DNA from: Styela clava
Lineage: Eukaryota > Chordata > Ascidiacea > Stolidobranchia > Styelidae
Direction: 5' to 3'
Length of the DNA: 64,000 nucleotides
NCBI RefSeq assembly: GCF_964204865.1
Contig: NC_135261.1
Location: 1,860,001-1,924,000, forward strand
Of this stretch, positions 10,867-22,058 are shown one piece after another. The notes under the pieces were generated by a model, which was not told where the DNA came from, searched no databases, and saw only the letters and a list, made by a program, of their open reading frames with translations. A program made the translations under genes and the position numbers. How positions within the stretch are numbered: position 1 is the stretch's first letter; every line of letters begins with the position of its first letter.

Positions 10867-11120
10867 CTTGAAACACTTTCACATTAAAAGAGAAAAAATT
10901 ACGAATCAATGCACTCAGTGATTGAATACACGTTGCATCCACGCTTTTAATTATTTAAACAGTTCGTAATCAAAACAAAACTGCGTCATTTAGAAGAGAC
11001 ACGTCATTCAATAATTGATTTGTCATAATAAATAATGAAGCATTTCGCCGATATGTCGCGTCGTTCGGAATGCATCGCAACTCCCGAGACGATGACTCAA
11101 TGTCTATCTATATTCTATAG

Positions 11121-11396
11121 CAGGTGTGGCCGAGGTTTTCAGACCTGGGGCCAAAAACTTTGCCCACCTAGTCTGGCGGGCCATCTAAGTATGACGTGAA
11201 AAGTTACATTCTATGAACAATATTTACATGACTTGTGCCAAAACTAAATCAACCGCAATCTCAACAAATTCCTTGAGCTATTTTCACCTAAAACATCAGA
11301 ATTCGATTTTAGTTTGGTTGTAGCAGCATCAGGCGGGCCAGGTTGAATTACTTAACGGGCCGGTTTGGCCCGCGGGCCGTACTTTGCCCAGGTCCG
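11121..11396. mobile_element. hAT-type MITE, family also found in the 5S spacers
   Basis: Left end caggtgtggccgaggttt, right end gccgtactttgcccaggtccg, with CTATAG present on both flanks. Inside are 'cacctagtctggcgggcc', 'tgacgtgaaaagttacattc', 'caatctcaacaaattcc' and 'catcaggcgggccaggttg'. The same landmarks in the same order occur at 46422-46710, 47800-48092 and 52102-52393, inside the type-B 5S spacers. Confidence 0.8.
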
Positions 11397-11582
11397 CTAT
11401 AGCGTCTTTATCAGTGGTTCACAAAATTTCTCTCTTCGCCAATTTGAGAAATTTAGGAATTCGTCAATGTGTAATAATTTGGTTTGGCAATACCGATTCG
11501 GAGAGATTTCGAATGCGCAGAGTTTTGTTCTAAAAAGGATGAAAAGAAATGTATTGAATAATAAATGCTGAGTGAAAGCTTG

Positions 11583-11984
11583 GGTACTCCCGGAGTGTGG
11601 CGGACACAGGAACGTAGTATGTGTACCAGGTTAGGGTTAGGCCATAATTTTATTCCAATTTTCCTTACTTTAGTTCCATTGCGAGTTCGGGGAATAGCCA
11701 AGTGACTCCTGTAGTATTTGTGCCTGAAATTATGGCCTCACCCTAACCTGGTACACATACTACGTTACGGTGTCCGCCATCTTGGTCCACATACTTCGGG
11801 AGGTTCCATTACATTTGAACCCACGACAATTGCACCTGCATACTATTGCACCTACGGAAAAAAAATTTTTTGCGGATATTTGAACTCATACTAACCCCAA
11901 CCCATGGGTTTTAGCACCCGCGGATATACACATGGGTTCAAATTTACGTGGGTTAAAATGTACGGTCATCTCTTCGGGAGTACC
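11583..11984. mobile_element. Foldback MITE, medium form (R3), split by an R5 MITE
   Basis: Ends ggtactcccggagtgtggcg and cttcgggagtacc. A perfect 8-bp duplication aaagcttg flanks it (11575-11582 and 11985-11992). The interior is the R3 type: 'gtaccaggttagggttaggc', 'attatggcctcaccctaacc' and 'tgtccgccatcttgg'. An R5 element (11802-11970) is inserted near the right end. Confidence 0.88.
11802..11970. mobile_element. MITE family R5 nested in R3
   Basis: Left end ggttccattacatttgaacc, right end atgtacggtcatc. The flanks are acttcggga and tcttcggga, a 9-bp duplication with one mismatch. Both copies derive from the terminal arm of the host R3 element, so R5 inserted after R3. Confidence 0.85.
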
Positions 11985-12059
11985 AAAGCTTGCACAATGC
12001 CTTGTTAGGAATTTATGAAATGATTCATATTTAGTGGCTGCTTGTTTGAAAAAAAGCGC

Positions 12060-12072
12060 GGGGGGGGGGGGG
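12060..12072. repeat. Poly-G run
   Basis: Thirteen consecutive G. Similar homopolymers occur at 20426-20447 (G) and 57523-57543 (C). Confidence 0.9.
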
Positions 12073-12840
12073 AGTTTTAAACGAAAAAAGTTTCATACTA
12101 TTTTTGCAACGGGTGATAGGACCATGTGGTGTATTAACAGCTCTCCATTTTCCCTTTAACCCATCCCATCCCAATATTAAATTATTTATTGGTTGGGCAA
12201 GCAAACATGGAATCAAAACAACGAGCAAATTGACATATATTTTATATCCTCATTCTCCCTTGTACGGATTACGCATTCAAAATAATTCAGCTGTTAAAAC
12301 ACTTGATATCTCGCTCATAAAGGTTTCCATTTATTCGTATTTCGCTGCGTTGCAGCGTTTCTTTGTTTATCTGCTGCTGCACGTCGAATTGAGTCAGTTA
12401 CGTGATTCACGGTTTCCGATTTCACTGTAAAAAAAGATCCGGAAAATTAACGAAAATTTTGAAGTTATTAAATAAGTTAGGTTTGTAAGAATAAAATGGA
12501 TTTGAAATTGTAAGTAAAAAAAGCCGCGTCTTCTATTATAAAACCCCCATTATCGTGGCTTATTTCAACACCTTATTTTTAATATCGTTCAAGTTTATTT
12601 CAAAATTGAAGTACAATTTTCACGTTTCTTAAAAGCGAAATGTGAATCGCAAGTGCTGGAGAAGCATATTACAAGCGACAAAGAGTCTTGCAAATTCTCC
12701 GCTTAGAGAGCAGACAGGGATTATATACAAGACAGGTGTTTATTAAGGTCAATTACATGTAAGTGTCGATTGTTTATATTGACGATTGATCGATTTTCAA
12801 GTCCGGTTCGCGCTTTCGCTCTTTCTCGCGAGCAAATACG
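12073..12840. other. No gene seen; possible promoter upstream of 12841
   Basis: No supported coding sequence. The last 60 bp (12785-12840) become pyrimidine- and CpG-richer ('cgctttcgctctttctcgcg'). They include tctcgcgag, which resembles the palindromic TCTCGCGAGA motif known from animal core promoters. This suits a 5' flank for the candidate exon that follows, but it is inference. Confidence 0.3.
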
Positions 12841-12905
12841 ATGACTTTACCGGATAAGCGAGTGCGTTTATTGCGTCAGAATGTTTCAGCTCGTCAGCTG
12901 ATCGA
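12841..12905 (+). CDS. Candidate first coding exon, unknown protein
   Basis: An ATG opens a short frame reading MTLPDKRVRLLRQNVSARQL then Ile and a split codon. It is followed at 12906 by gtgagtcg, a good match to a GT donor. The frame is basic and could be an N-terminal segment. No family is recognised, and no downstream exon could be joined with confidence before the repeats at 13596. The support is the ATG, the donor and the promoter-like flank only. It could be chance. Confidence 0.3.
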
Positions 12906-13595
12906 GTGAGTCGTTTTAGAAGCCTTTGTGAGCAGCGTGAAATGCTAGAAACGTAAAGGTAATAAAAATGGGATTTAGCTTAGGCAGGAACAAGATAGCG
13001 TATTTTGTATTCATCAAGGGGAGAGGAAAGCTTATAAGGAGTAATAATCATCAAGTCCATGTAGCCGAAAAAAGTTACCTGTTAACTATTCCCATACGCA
13101 ACATGACAAGATCAAAAATGTGAGATTCGAGAGTTGAATTTAGAAATGATTTAAAAATTTGAATTTCCATCGCAAATTTGAAAATTTTCTAACCCTGACA
13201 GGATAATTACCAATTTTCTTATTATAAGCATTGGCGGGGGTGTTTCACTTGTGGCTGTTTTGTACAAAAAAAAACGAGGTCGCGATTGGAATTTAGCCGT
13301 ATTGCCGGATTTCCTTCTTCCTGGGATATATATGACAATCCTATTCTATCGATACGGAGAACCATGTTCGTTACCAGTCCAAATCGGGTATGCGAATAGT
13401 TAGATAGTTCAAACTTAAATTTTGAATTATCTAACAAATAGAAATATACAGTAAAGGTGAGTTAGATCAGAGGGAGAAGAGGAATATGAATAGGATTTTT
13501 TGTATAATGCCGACGCCACTAATGTAAAAATGTGAGACTTGAGAAAATGCCTGCGTCACGTTAAGGTTACAATTTGAGTGGTGGCGACGGTTTGT
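12906..13595. other. No gene seen
   Basis: A+T-rich sequence with no frame I can support. If the 12841 exon is real, this would be its first intron. Confidence 0.3.
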
Positions 13596-13990
13596 TGGAC
13601 ACGTAGTGGACATAACGATCGTTTTAATATTATGTTGTTCTTGTTGTTATTTGACACAGGATAACACATCTAGTGGAAATATTAAAAACCCGCTTTTATC
13701 TTCGAATACTGGACCAATTGCTTTGAAATTTTCAGTGGTTGAAGATAAAATTTTTCCCCAGAAGGCTATTACTTTTATTCATTTTAAATATACCTGTTAG
13801 CTCTGTGAGATTTGTTTTTGTTTGCTATGACGTCATTAAACGTTCTGCGGACATCGGACGCCATTTTGTGTCCTACTGTACTGCTTCGCTTGGTGTGAAT
13901 ATATTTGTAGACTGTGATCTGACGGTACGGTACACCGTACTGAACTGCGAACAGACGTGTCCATATATTTGGGCGTAGCTCTCTTGTTTA
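13596..13990 (+). repeat. Interspersed repeat R1, best-preserved copy
   Basis: Runs from 'gacacgtagtggacataacg' through 'tactggaccaattgctttga', 'cagaaggctattactttta', 'tttgtttgctatgacgtcat' and 'cgttctgcggacatcgg' to 'gtgtccatatatttgggcg' and 'agctctcttgttta'. It contains 'cggtacggtacaccgtac', a short self-complementary stretch. Class unknown. Confidence 0.6.
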
Positions 13991-14316
13991 TATTCAAAAG
14001 ATCCAAGCAATATCCTTGCGCAATATCGAGACCATTGCGTAATCGTGCAAGTCCTTTTTCTGTGTCTTTTAGTCGAGGACCACAAAACGAAATTTAGACA
14101 CAAGGAAAACTGTATGACTTCGGAAACTGGTTAAATCCGGCCCGTTGGGTTAGTCAATTTGGCCCGTTGAATGCTGCCACAACCAAACTAAAATCAACGT
14201 TTGAAGTCTTAGCTAAAAATTAGCGCAAAGAATTTGTAGAGATTGCCAGACCATTTGGGCGAAATATTTGGCTCTTGGTCCAAAAACCTAGCCCGCTTCA
14301 GGGTTCGTTGGGTTAA

Positions 14317-15085
14317 TATTATTTGATTACTCGTCGTAACTCGTCGGAAGGGAACTATCACTCTCTACTTTAAATACTGAGGCAATTACTTTAAACTTTT
14401 CAGTGGTTAAGGATTGTATTTTTGTTTAAACTTTTGTGGGCTCTATGGCAGGGGTGTGCAACCTTTTTCATTGGCGGGCCAAATACAAGTAACTGGGTGA
14501 AGCCGCGGGCCGCACCGTTATTTAATTCAGACTTTCTAGTAGTTGCAAGCACGAATTTTTTTTTATATTTGCTATTGATCTTACGGCATTACTAGGGATT
14601 CTTGCAGAAATGGTGAGGTAAAACAAATAAACTCTTGAAGAAAATCTTATTTAAATTTATTGTCACACCGAGTTCAAACCAATTCAGTGAGAAACACGTT
14701 TTTGTAATATATATCGTGTATTTTGCATCAAAATTTTGCTAGCTTGTTTTGCTAATATGACTGGTATAGGCTTTGCGACGTAGAGGGATAAATACTCGTT
14801 TCGCGGGCACACCATTAAAAAATGTTAATTTTCCGCGGGCCGCACAATTTTTCTATGCGGGCCGCATTTGGCCCGCGGGCCACAGTTTGCACACCCCTGC
14901 TCTATGGGATTCGTTTTTTGTGTGCCGTGACGTCATCAAAAATTCCTCACCTTGTGGCAGTTTCGCGTTGTTCGTGATGATTTCGGTACCGGTAATGTAC
15001 TGTGAGAGATTGCATTCTCGGGCCCGTACTATCATGTTTTGGCCTTCGTATCCATATATGTGAACATCTCTCTCTTGTCGCGCAT
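14317..15085 (+). repeat. Interspersed repeat R1 interrupted by a hAT MITE
   Basis: The R1 landmarks are in order: 'taatattatttgattactcg', 'tttcagtggttaaggatt', 'ttgtgggctctatgg', then, after the MITE, 'gattcgttttttgtgtgc', 'gtgacgtcatcaaa' and 'atccatatatgtgaacatc'. Removing 14449-14899 and one TSD restores a continuous R1 match. Confidence 0.6.
14449..14899. mobile_element. hAT-type MITE, CAGGGGTGTGCAAC ends
   Basis: 451 bp with inverted ends caggggtgtgcaacctt and cacagtttgcacacccctg, and a perfect 8-bp duplication ctctatgg (14441-14448 and 14900-14907). Sub-terminal 'gcgggccgca' motifs occur on both sides. Short frames inside are non-coding. Confidence 0.93.
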
Positions 15086-15378
15086 ATGCCTCCTAGCAAA
15101 CAACGGGTTTGCAATAGATTTTCCCGCCCTTGTCGTTTATTTTTGCGGAAAGGTCCACGCCGAGGATAACGCTAACTATGAATGCCCGGAAACAACAAAC
15201 GCGCGTCCATAAGCTAAGTCGGACCATAATAATAATATTTAATTACCGCTGGAGTTGGAGAATTCTATGCGGATGGTCTGTATTTCGAGGAAATGTACAT
15301 AGGCTCGAGTGAGAAATGGCAAATAAAATTTTGACTTATCACTCGACGCATTCATAAACAAAAAAGCAGGCGATGGCC

Positions 15379-15489
15379 GGCGCTATTGAATGTGTCTACC
15401 AAGATGACGCACAACCTGAACCCTAACCTGATACACATACTGTGTTCAGGTTATGCGCCATCTTGATACATATATTTCGGGAGCACCGC
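15379..15489. mobile_element. Foldback MITE, short form, degraded
   Basis: The interior palindrome is clear ('accaagatgacgcacaacct' and 'caggttatgcgccatcttg'). The terminal arms have decayed, and no target duplication can be read. Confidence 0.6.
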
Positions 15490-15598
15490 GGTTCCGGCTT
15501 TAGACTTAAACTTGTTAGCACCCCAGATCACATGGCTGATTCAAATCCCATTCCCACCACTTTACCCAGGGTTAAATAAGAGTATATATCAGTCGCTG

Positions 15599-15807
15599 GG
15601 TACTTCAGAAGTATGTGGACCAAGATGGCGGACACCGAACGTAGTATGTGTACCAGGTTAGAGTTAGACCATAATTTCAGGTACAAATACTACGGGAGTA
15701 ATTGAATTAAATAAGAAAGATGGGATTAAATTATGGCCTAACCCTAACCTGGTACACATACTACGTTCCAGTGTCCGCCATATTGGTTCACATACTGCGG
15801 GAGTACC
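15599..15807. mobile_element. Foldback MITE, medium form (R3)
   Basis: Ends ggtacttcagaagtatgtgg and catactgcgggagtacc. The flanks agtcgctg and agtcgttg are an 8-bp duplication with one mismatch. Arms of about 40 bp ('ccaagatggcggacaccgaa' and 'cagtgtccgccatattgg') pair across the element. Confidence 0.85.
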
Positions 15808-16071
15808 AGTCGTTGCTTGTATAAGGCCGTGTTCTGAGCTAATGGGGCAAGATAAAGAGAATAAATAAATAGGATTAAACTATAAATAAAGTGCAGGGAT
15901 TACCTCGTGCAACGTATGTTGGAGAATGATTGAGTGAGATTACCTACTTATTTGGTTACGCGGCAACGGCGGTGGAAAGATAAACTGAAATGTCGTTGCT
16001 GTTATATGTTTCATATAACGTTTATACCATCAGTGTTTTTTTGTGCCCTTATTCAATTTGAATTAAAAATC

Positions 16072-16258
16072 GGTTCTATTACATTTGAACCCAAGTACAT
16101 TTGAACCCATGGCAATTGCACCTGTATGCTATTGCACCTTTGGAATTTTTTTTGTTTCACGGATAGTTAAACCCATACTAACCCTAACCCATGGGTTTTA
16201 GCACCCGCATATAGATTGAACCCGTGGATATACGCATGGGTTCAAATGTACGGTCACC
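16072..16258. mobile_element. MITE family R5
   Basis: Left end ggttctattacatttgaacc, right end atgtacggtcacc. The flanks are a perfect 9-bp duplication ttaaaaatc (16063-16071 and 16259-16267). It closely matches 8786-8990 but is shorter near the right end, with one fewer internal 'atgggttcaaatgtac' unit. Confidence 0.9.
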
Positions 16259-16267
16259 TTAAAAATC

Positions 16268-16775
16268 CTATACTAACGCATTATACAATATTTACAAATA
16301 AATCGATTATAATAAGTAGTTACCGGTAATTCCAAATATTTCTGCCCATAGACAAAACAAATTCAATAACACGTTCAATAAAATCAAATGCCTCGATTAC
16401 ATTACGCCGGCCTTTCAGAATTTTAGTGCCTCATGGGAACTCTGGGCTGAAAGAAATGCCAATCAAAAACACAATGCGGGCGATCCAACGCTATAATTTT
16501 TTAAAGTCGTCGTCCGTAAATTTGCTCACAGATGAGTCTTCTTTTGACTAAGTATGCGTGACTTGGTTTGAACAATTTCCATAGAAAAACGCACATTTTC
16601 TGGAAATTATGCGTTGACCAAAGGCACCATAGATTATCGTTATTATGTAAAGGTATTGAAGTAAAAATAATCATACGTTACGATATAATACAAAGCTTAT
16701 ACATTTGGAAAATGACACAGGATGAAAAAGTCATCGCTGAATATTTCTTCCTTAAATATGCTGTACTGTGACTTG
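16268..16775. other. No gene seen
   Basis: No repeat or gene is recognised. A 67-codon plus frame at 16568-16771 has no domain signature and ends at the next MITE. Confidence 0.3.
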
Positions 16776-16941
16776 AGCGCTGAAGAAGTGTTCCACTATG
16801 GAGGGAACTAATTTTGTTTGGGAAGAGGGTGTATATTCACTTGGCTAACACAGACAGTCTCCGACATAGCAATAGAACCAAAATGAGGAAAATTGGAATA
16901 AAATTATGGCCTAGCCCTGGTACACATACTACGGGAGTACC
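16776..16941 (+). mobile_element. MITE family R2, internally deleted
   Basis: Starts gcgctgaagaagtg and ends tacacatactacgggagtac. The 'catcaagttgtgtaaaggg' part found in other R2 copies is missing, which leaves a 166-bp element. Confidence 0.65.
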
Positions 16942-17325
16942 GTGACTTGTACTTAAAAGAATTTGCTAGTCACTAAAATATACTCTTGTATAATAGCAAC
17001 TTGATAATTTTCATCGACCATTAATTTTCCCAAAACGATTGAATATAAGAGTAGATTTTGGATTTAAGTCAGAAGTGTGCAACCTGCGGCCCGCGGGCCA
17101 AATGTGGCCCACAAGAATAATTTGTGTGGCCCGCGGAGAAGTGCCAATTTTGAATCGTCTGCGTCCCGTGAAAAGAGTTTTTAATTCAGTTTAATCTGGT
17201 ACGTGCGCGTACAGAGGCGTAGCCAGCATATTTTGCGCCCGGGGCAAAATATAAAATTGGCGCCCCGACCCCCACGTTTGATCATGTTTTCTATTGCATT
17301 CAATTGTATTTGTAAAAACAAATCA

Positions 17326-18132
17326 TATATCGTCACGCTAATAACCGAATTGCGTAAGTCATTTTTAGCTGTTTTGAGAAAAACGTAAAAAAAACTTCCT
17401 AATGATATTGCTATGCCATTGAGAGTCATTAATTTGGCATAGTTCAACTTTTTGGTCGTAGCCGGATTTAAGGTAATTTGTATGACGCAGTCATTTGACG
17501 TCATAATGGCGCACTGTGACTTAGGCAAAAATGTGTCTATGACTAAGGGAAATACGCAATTTTGCAACTTGACTATATGTACCAGTCCTGAAAACCAAAC
17601 AATCCAAAATCGTCCGGTAAAAATAGCTAATCTGTTTCAATGACATTATTTTTTATGTTTAAAAATATATATTTCATCAATATAACAAGCTCTGCACAAT
17701 ACCGAAATAAGTCTAAAGTTAAATATAAAGAATAAAACAGTAATGTACCCTTATATAAAAGTCAACCAAGGTGAATTGGACTCAGACAGTGAATATCACA
17801 AGTGCACGCCTTCCTATACAGTAGTATAAATTGAAAATTATTAGCGCTAAGCTAGAATCTGAGATGCAAAAACTCGAAAATCCTTAGCCGAGGTTATTTT
17901 GTTTTTGTGACGTCACAATAGTCCTGCGTCAACAATGATAATTCATTATGACGAAACAATTGAACAAATTTGCATATCATACAAAATCTCTATTTTTATG
18001 GGTTTCGGAATTCTTAAAAAAAAATATGAGTTAACATACAGGTGCGCAGCATTACATAAATACCTATTTTATGAAAAACTCAAAACCGCCAAAAATGACT
18101 TACGCAATTCGGGTATTAGCGTGACGATAAGT
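17326..18132. repeat. Long imperfect inverted repeat inside the hAT element
   Basis: 17326-17378 ('tcgtcacgctaata' ... 'cgaattgcgtaagtcatttt') is the inverse of 18080-18132. The pairing continues more weakly inward (17475-17515 with 17895-17935, including 'tgacgtca' on both sides). The result is a foldback of about 800 bp with arms of up to 200 bp. Confidence 0.7.
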
Positions 18133-18330
18133 GAATTCAAATTTATATGTATTTATATATTTTATTATTTATTCAAAAATATATGTATATGTAAATTTTA
18201 ATGGAACATTTTATTTAAAGAAGAAGCAAAGCTATACAAAATAGAGCACATGTCCCACTCAGTTACTGTCAAAGATGATTTACATAGTCTACAATAAATT
18301 CATTTTTTCAATTTCACTGTCGTAAACTGG

Positions 18331-18714
18331 TTAACACGTCATCAAAATCTGTTTTTTTCCCAATGTTTCTCTTTCAACACTTAGAAGTGCAAGATCACTG
18401 AGACGATCCTGTCCCGTTGATGCACGCGAATACGACGAAATAAGTTTCAATTTGCTGAAAGACCGTTCACAGCTTGCAATTGAAACTGGTATTGTTAACA
18501 AAATTTGTAGAGAAATTCGCAGATTGGGTAAAACGTCGTCTCCAAAAGACACAATAAAACCAAGAGGAGCCAAAGGAGTTTCTGGTTGACCTACAGTTCT
18601 GTTACTGAGCATTTTGCAATCTCCAATTTCGGCGAAAAGTTCGTGGCCATTGCGGTCCGTGTCGAAGAAATTTGCAAAATCTGTGCAATCTCGACGAATT
18701 GTCGAAAACGGCAT
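18331..18714 (-). pseudogene. hAT transposase C-terminal remnant (ZMYM1-like)
   Basis: The minus-strand frame ends with a hAT dimerisation region: LPNLRISLQILLTIPVS, then ASCERSFSKLKLI, then GQDRLSDLALLSVERE. This is the conserved C-terminus of hAT transposases of the ZMYM1-like group (family knowledge). The rest of the transposase (BED finger and RNase-H-like DDE core) is missing or unreadable upstream, so this is a relic. It sits inside the TIR- and TSD-bounded element 17212-19246, which agrees with the assignment. Confidence 0.85.
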
Positions 18715-19568
18715 TGGGGTCTTTTAGAACAGTATAATATATTTTATGTAATAACTCTACCGCAAAGTACGGTACTTTGACAACAACGAAATACAAAACC
18801 ACGTATTACTCAACATGTATTAACATCATTCAACCAAATTCCGTTTCCATTTGTCTCCAGCACAGAACTAATATCAACTTACATCGGAGTGCGCAGGCAA
18901 GAACTTAACGATACAGAACCACGTAATTAACCCGGTGCATTTTGTTACCTAACGTCACCAAATCAAATTTTGCTTTGTTTCCCGGTCAGATTTTTTGGCC
19001 ATGTAATTACGATGGAAATCTCACCGTGCGCGAGCTATGTGCGTGATGACGTCGGCAGTCGTAAGTGGTCTGACCAAGTGTGCACTTTGCCAGGTACTAA
19101 GACTAGATGTCTGCCGCCGGTGCGATCCTGCTTGTGACCGTTTTTTACTCTTGTTGTGAAATTTTTGCAAGCCCCATTTTGGCGCCCCTGTACCTTGGCG
19201 CCCGGGGGCATATGTACCCCACTGCTCCCCCTAAGCTACGCCTCTGTGCGCGTATTTCTATCCCTTCACGCTGCAAAGCCTATATCTGATTCCAATTTAT
19301 TATTTATGTCTATGACGTTACAATATCCTTTTTGTACCTGCAATTTCTAGTAAGCCTATGTTAAATAAGGTGCGCCCGCGGTTTTACTCAGTTATTTGTA
19401 TCTGGCCCTTCTGTATTAGAGGTTGCACATCCTTGTTTTAAATAGTTAAGAGACTGCTCGTCTATAGCCTTGTTGAGTGAAGTTATAAAATAACTTACAG
19501 TTATGGCATAAGTATATATTGAAGTTGAATGACAATCCGTAAAACTTTGGCCCTTGCAAGTGTTAGAG

Positions 19569-20412
19569 CAGGGGTGGCCAACACGCTGATCGTGATCGAC
19601 CGGACGATCGCCACGTCTCGAGTAGTCGATCGCGTCTGATATTGAGTGAATTTAATAACATACCCCCAAAAAATTACCTTGAACCAGTTTCATACAGCGC
19701 CTGTTGTGTGTTTTAAAACAGGAAGAATATAGTGCTGTACATGCGCAAAATACGATATTTGGGTATGGAAAAGCCGGATAGAGCATTATGTAGCCAATGC
19801 AAATTTCACTACTGCCAAGTTTTAGAAACGAACGTACTGAATACCATCTGTCTTGACCGACCAACGATCCTACAAGAATTTATGCACTGTGCAAAAGGTA
19901 TTGTCTCACTCCAGGAGTAGTGTGATAAATTATATTCGCAACGGTAGCAGTGGCATCAGAATGCCCAATTTTGTCTCTAACTCCAAGCGACCAAAGAATC
20001 GAACTTGAAGAAAATTGTAAATTTATGGTTTGAGAATATTAATTATTCGCTGTTTAGATAATACATGGATACTTTTCAAGGTTTTTTGAGGATTCGAAAA
20101 CACTTACGACTAAAAAATAGACAGGCCCTAGATCTGAATTGTATGCTTAAATAAATATAAAATAATCGATAAAACATTTACTTCATTACATAATCAAATT
20201 AACACATTGAATGGAACATAAAAAATGCAAATTTTTGTGGCAATTTCACTGAGAATGCGACCGCAGAGCCGAGCTTATTGGCAGCGGTGGAATTTTTGTA
20301 TGCGTGTGTGCAGTTCATTCATTTTTGTTTATGACCTTATTACCAATCAGTCGATCGCAAGCTATTTTGAAGATTTTAGTCGACCGCGGCGAAAGCAGCT
20401 CGGACACCCCTG
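19569..20412. mobile_element. hAT-type MITE, CAGGGGTGGCCAAC ends
   Basis: Left end caggggtggccaacacgctg, right end gcagctcggacacccctg. 'gatcgaccggacgatcg' and 'agtcgatcgcg' near the left pair with 'cagtcgatcgc' and 'agtcgaccgcgg' near the right. The right flank is a TG microsatellite, so the TSD cannot be scored. Confidence 0.75.
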
Positions 20413-20413
20413 T

Positions 20414-20444
<31 letters not shown>

Positions 20445-20447
20445 GGG
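20411..20447. repeat. (TG)n followed by poly-G
   Basis: A TG dinucleotide run that passes directly into about 20 G. It abuts the right end of the MITE at 19569-20412. Confidence 0.9.
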
Positions 20448-20613
20448 AAACATGGACTTGATGGGTTTTCGCAGGACTAACTACGTATCATGCTTTTGTG
20501 CAGGCGGATTCGTATGCATCTGTATTTTGTAACAAGAGTAGGTTTTGCATTATTAAGCATGTTGTCTGCATTCCAAAAGATTGATGGAAACTTCGGGAGC
20601 CATTCTAAACATT

Positions 20614-20861
20614 TTTGCTTTTGAGCATGCAATTGTCAGCAGTGCCTTGCTCGGAGCGCCAATAATATTTTCCGCGAAATCGCAATACAGGGCAATAACA
20701 ATATTTTAGTTTACTTATGGCACACATATAAATTCGAAAAGCTAACTGAAAACTCCAAATTTTGCAGTTTTCGCATTTAAGCGTGCAATAGCCGCAGTGA
20801 CTTGCTCGGAGCGCAAATAATATTTTCCGCGAAATCGCAAAACACGGCAATAACAATAATA
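20614..20861. repeat. Direct repeat pair, about 90 bp
   Basis: 20614-20706 and 20768-20861 share 'ttgctcggagcg', 'aataatattttccgcgaaat' and 'ggcaataacaata'. The divergence is moderate. There is no evidence that the minus frame spanning them is coding. Confidence 0.6.
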
Positions 20862-22058
20862 AAGGTGTTATGAAACAGATATTGAGTTCAACATGGCGTC
20901 GCTATTCATAAGCAGGCTGAAAACGACGACTGCGCTGATTTATAAAAATTACTGAGCCATTGCGGGCTGTATATACAATGCGCTTTATGTTTGGACCATC
21001 GTTGGCGAAAGATAATATTATATTCTCTTTTTGCCGGGTTGGAAAAACAACAACAACATACGGCGAGTCAGCTGGTCCATTGAGTAACGCGAGACGAAGA
21101 AATCGATCCTCCAAGCGAAGCGAAGCCGTCTTGCGTGAAATTACGTCAGGGAAGTCGAGACGGCAACAAAGAAATCGTTAAAACTGCTGATATTGTTGAT
21201 TTATATGAGCTTCACATCCTTGCTTTTGCGGAAAAGGTTTCCATATTGAAAAGGTTATTTCGCAAGGCAGTTTATGATGACGGTACTCGAACATACCCTC
21301 CACAAGGAAGCGGTGAGTCTGTATGACTCATAAGCCAGCCAGCTGATTTCAGTACGACGATTTCGAAATGTTATTTCGTAATATCGCACTGTTTCGCAAC
21401 AAAGATTTAAAAGAATCGACTCGAGGGGTTGTATCTAGAATAAATAGGTCGATTGAATCGCCGGGAAATTTAGAAGTGCCTCAAGCAGCGTCGCTTATGT
21501 AAAAGATATTCGTCTGTAGATATCACGTATAGGCAGTCAATTACAGATTATTTTAAGGTGCTATTCTGAGCTGGTTAAGTTAGATGTTAGGCCAGAGAAA
21601 TTTATAACATAACAATAAATAGTAAAAGGTGTAAAACTCTAACTAAACTCGTCTTAACCTAACCATAATTAAAAAATAGTATGGCGAGGCGATACAGGCT
21701 AGTACCAGAATCAGTCTTTCTCGTCTTGTTGCTAAAATTTTTCGATCTCGTGTATTTGATATGAGTAAATAGACCCGTATTTTAGTGTTGAGGATTTTCA
21801 TATTTATCACAACGGAAGTACATAATGTTGTTTATTCGTATAGCGAGGAGTATCGTCACGGATTAACATTGAAATGAACTTATAAATATTTGAGCACTGC
21901 CAGGAATCGTGAGCGTATATTGGACTTTAGCAGTATAAGCCCATTCTCATCATTTGAGACCTACGGTGACGTCAATTTATTGAATTATGCCCACTCGTAT
22001 ATGGATAACAATATTCGGGAAGAGTTGGTTTTGCTACAAACAAGGCTAACGAGAAAGG
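20862..22058. other. No supported gene; weak exon candidate at 20893-21310
   Basis: An ATG at about 20893 opens MASLFISRLKTTTALIYKNY then a stop. A second frame (21135-21326) ends shortly after a donor-like ggtgagt at about 21313. Neither shows a domain I know. The stretch 21340-22058 has no recognisable feature. Confidence 0.25.

Larger units (their letters stand above)
17212..19246 (-). mobile_element. Decayed hAT transposon nested in a MITE
   Basis: 2035 bp. Ends cagaggcgtagccagc and aagctacgcctctg are inverted repeats. The flanks are a perfect 8-bp duplication tgcgcgta (17204-17211 and 19247-19254). 'ggcgccc' motifs occur near both ends. It contains a minus-strand remnant of a hAT transposase C-terminus (18331-18714). 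No full transposase frame survives, so it is probably non-autonomous now. Confidence 0.93.
17070..19435. mobile_element. Outer hAT-type MITE hosting a hAT transposon
   Basis: Left end cagaagtgtgcaacctgcgg, right end gaggttgcacatccttg (inverse of the left with mismatches). The flanks are atttaagt and ttttaaat. Near the left end are 'gcccgcgggccaaatgtggc' and 'gtggcccgcggag' motifs. Without the insert at 17212-19246 the element would be about 330 bp, a normal MITE size. Confidence 0.75.

Noticed and set aside
18586-18802. Frames on the plus strand and in a second minus frame over the hAT relic
   Set aside because: They are shadows of the minus-strand transposase fragment and have no domain of their own.
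20902-21181. Overlapping frames of about 70 codons on both strands
   Set aside because: Neither has a recognisable domain, splice context or known homologue. They overlap each other antisense, which is common in chance frames.
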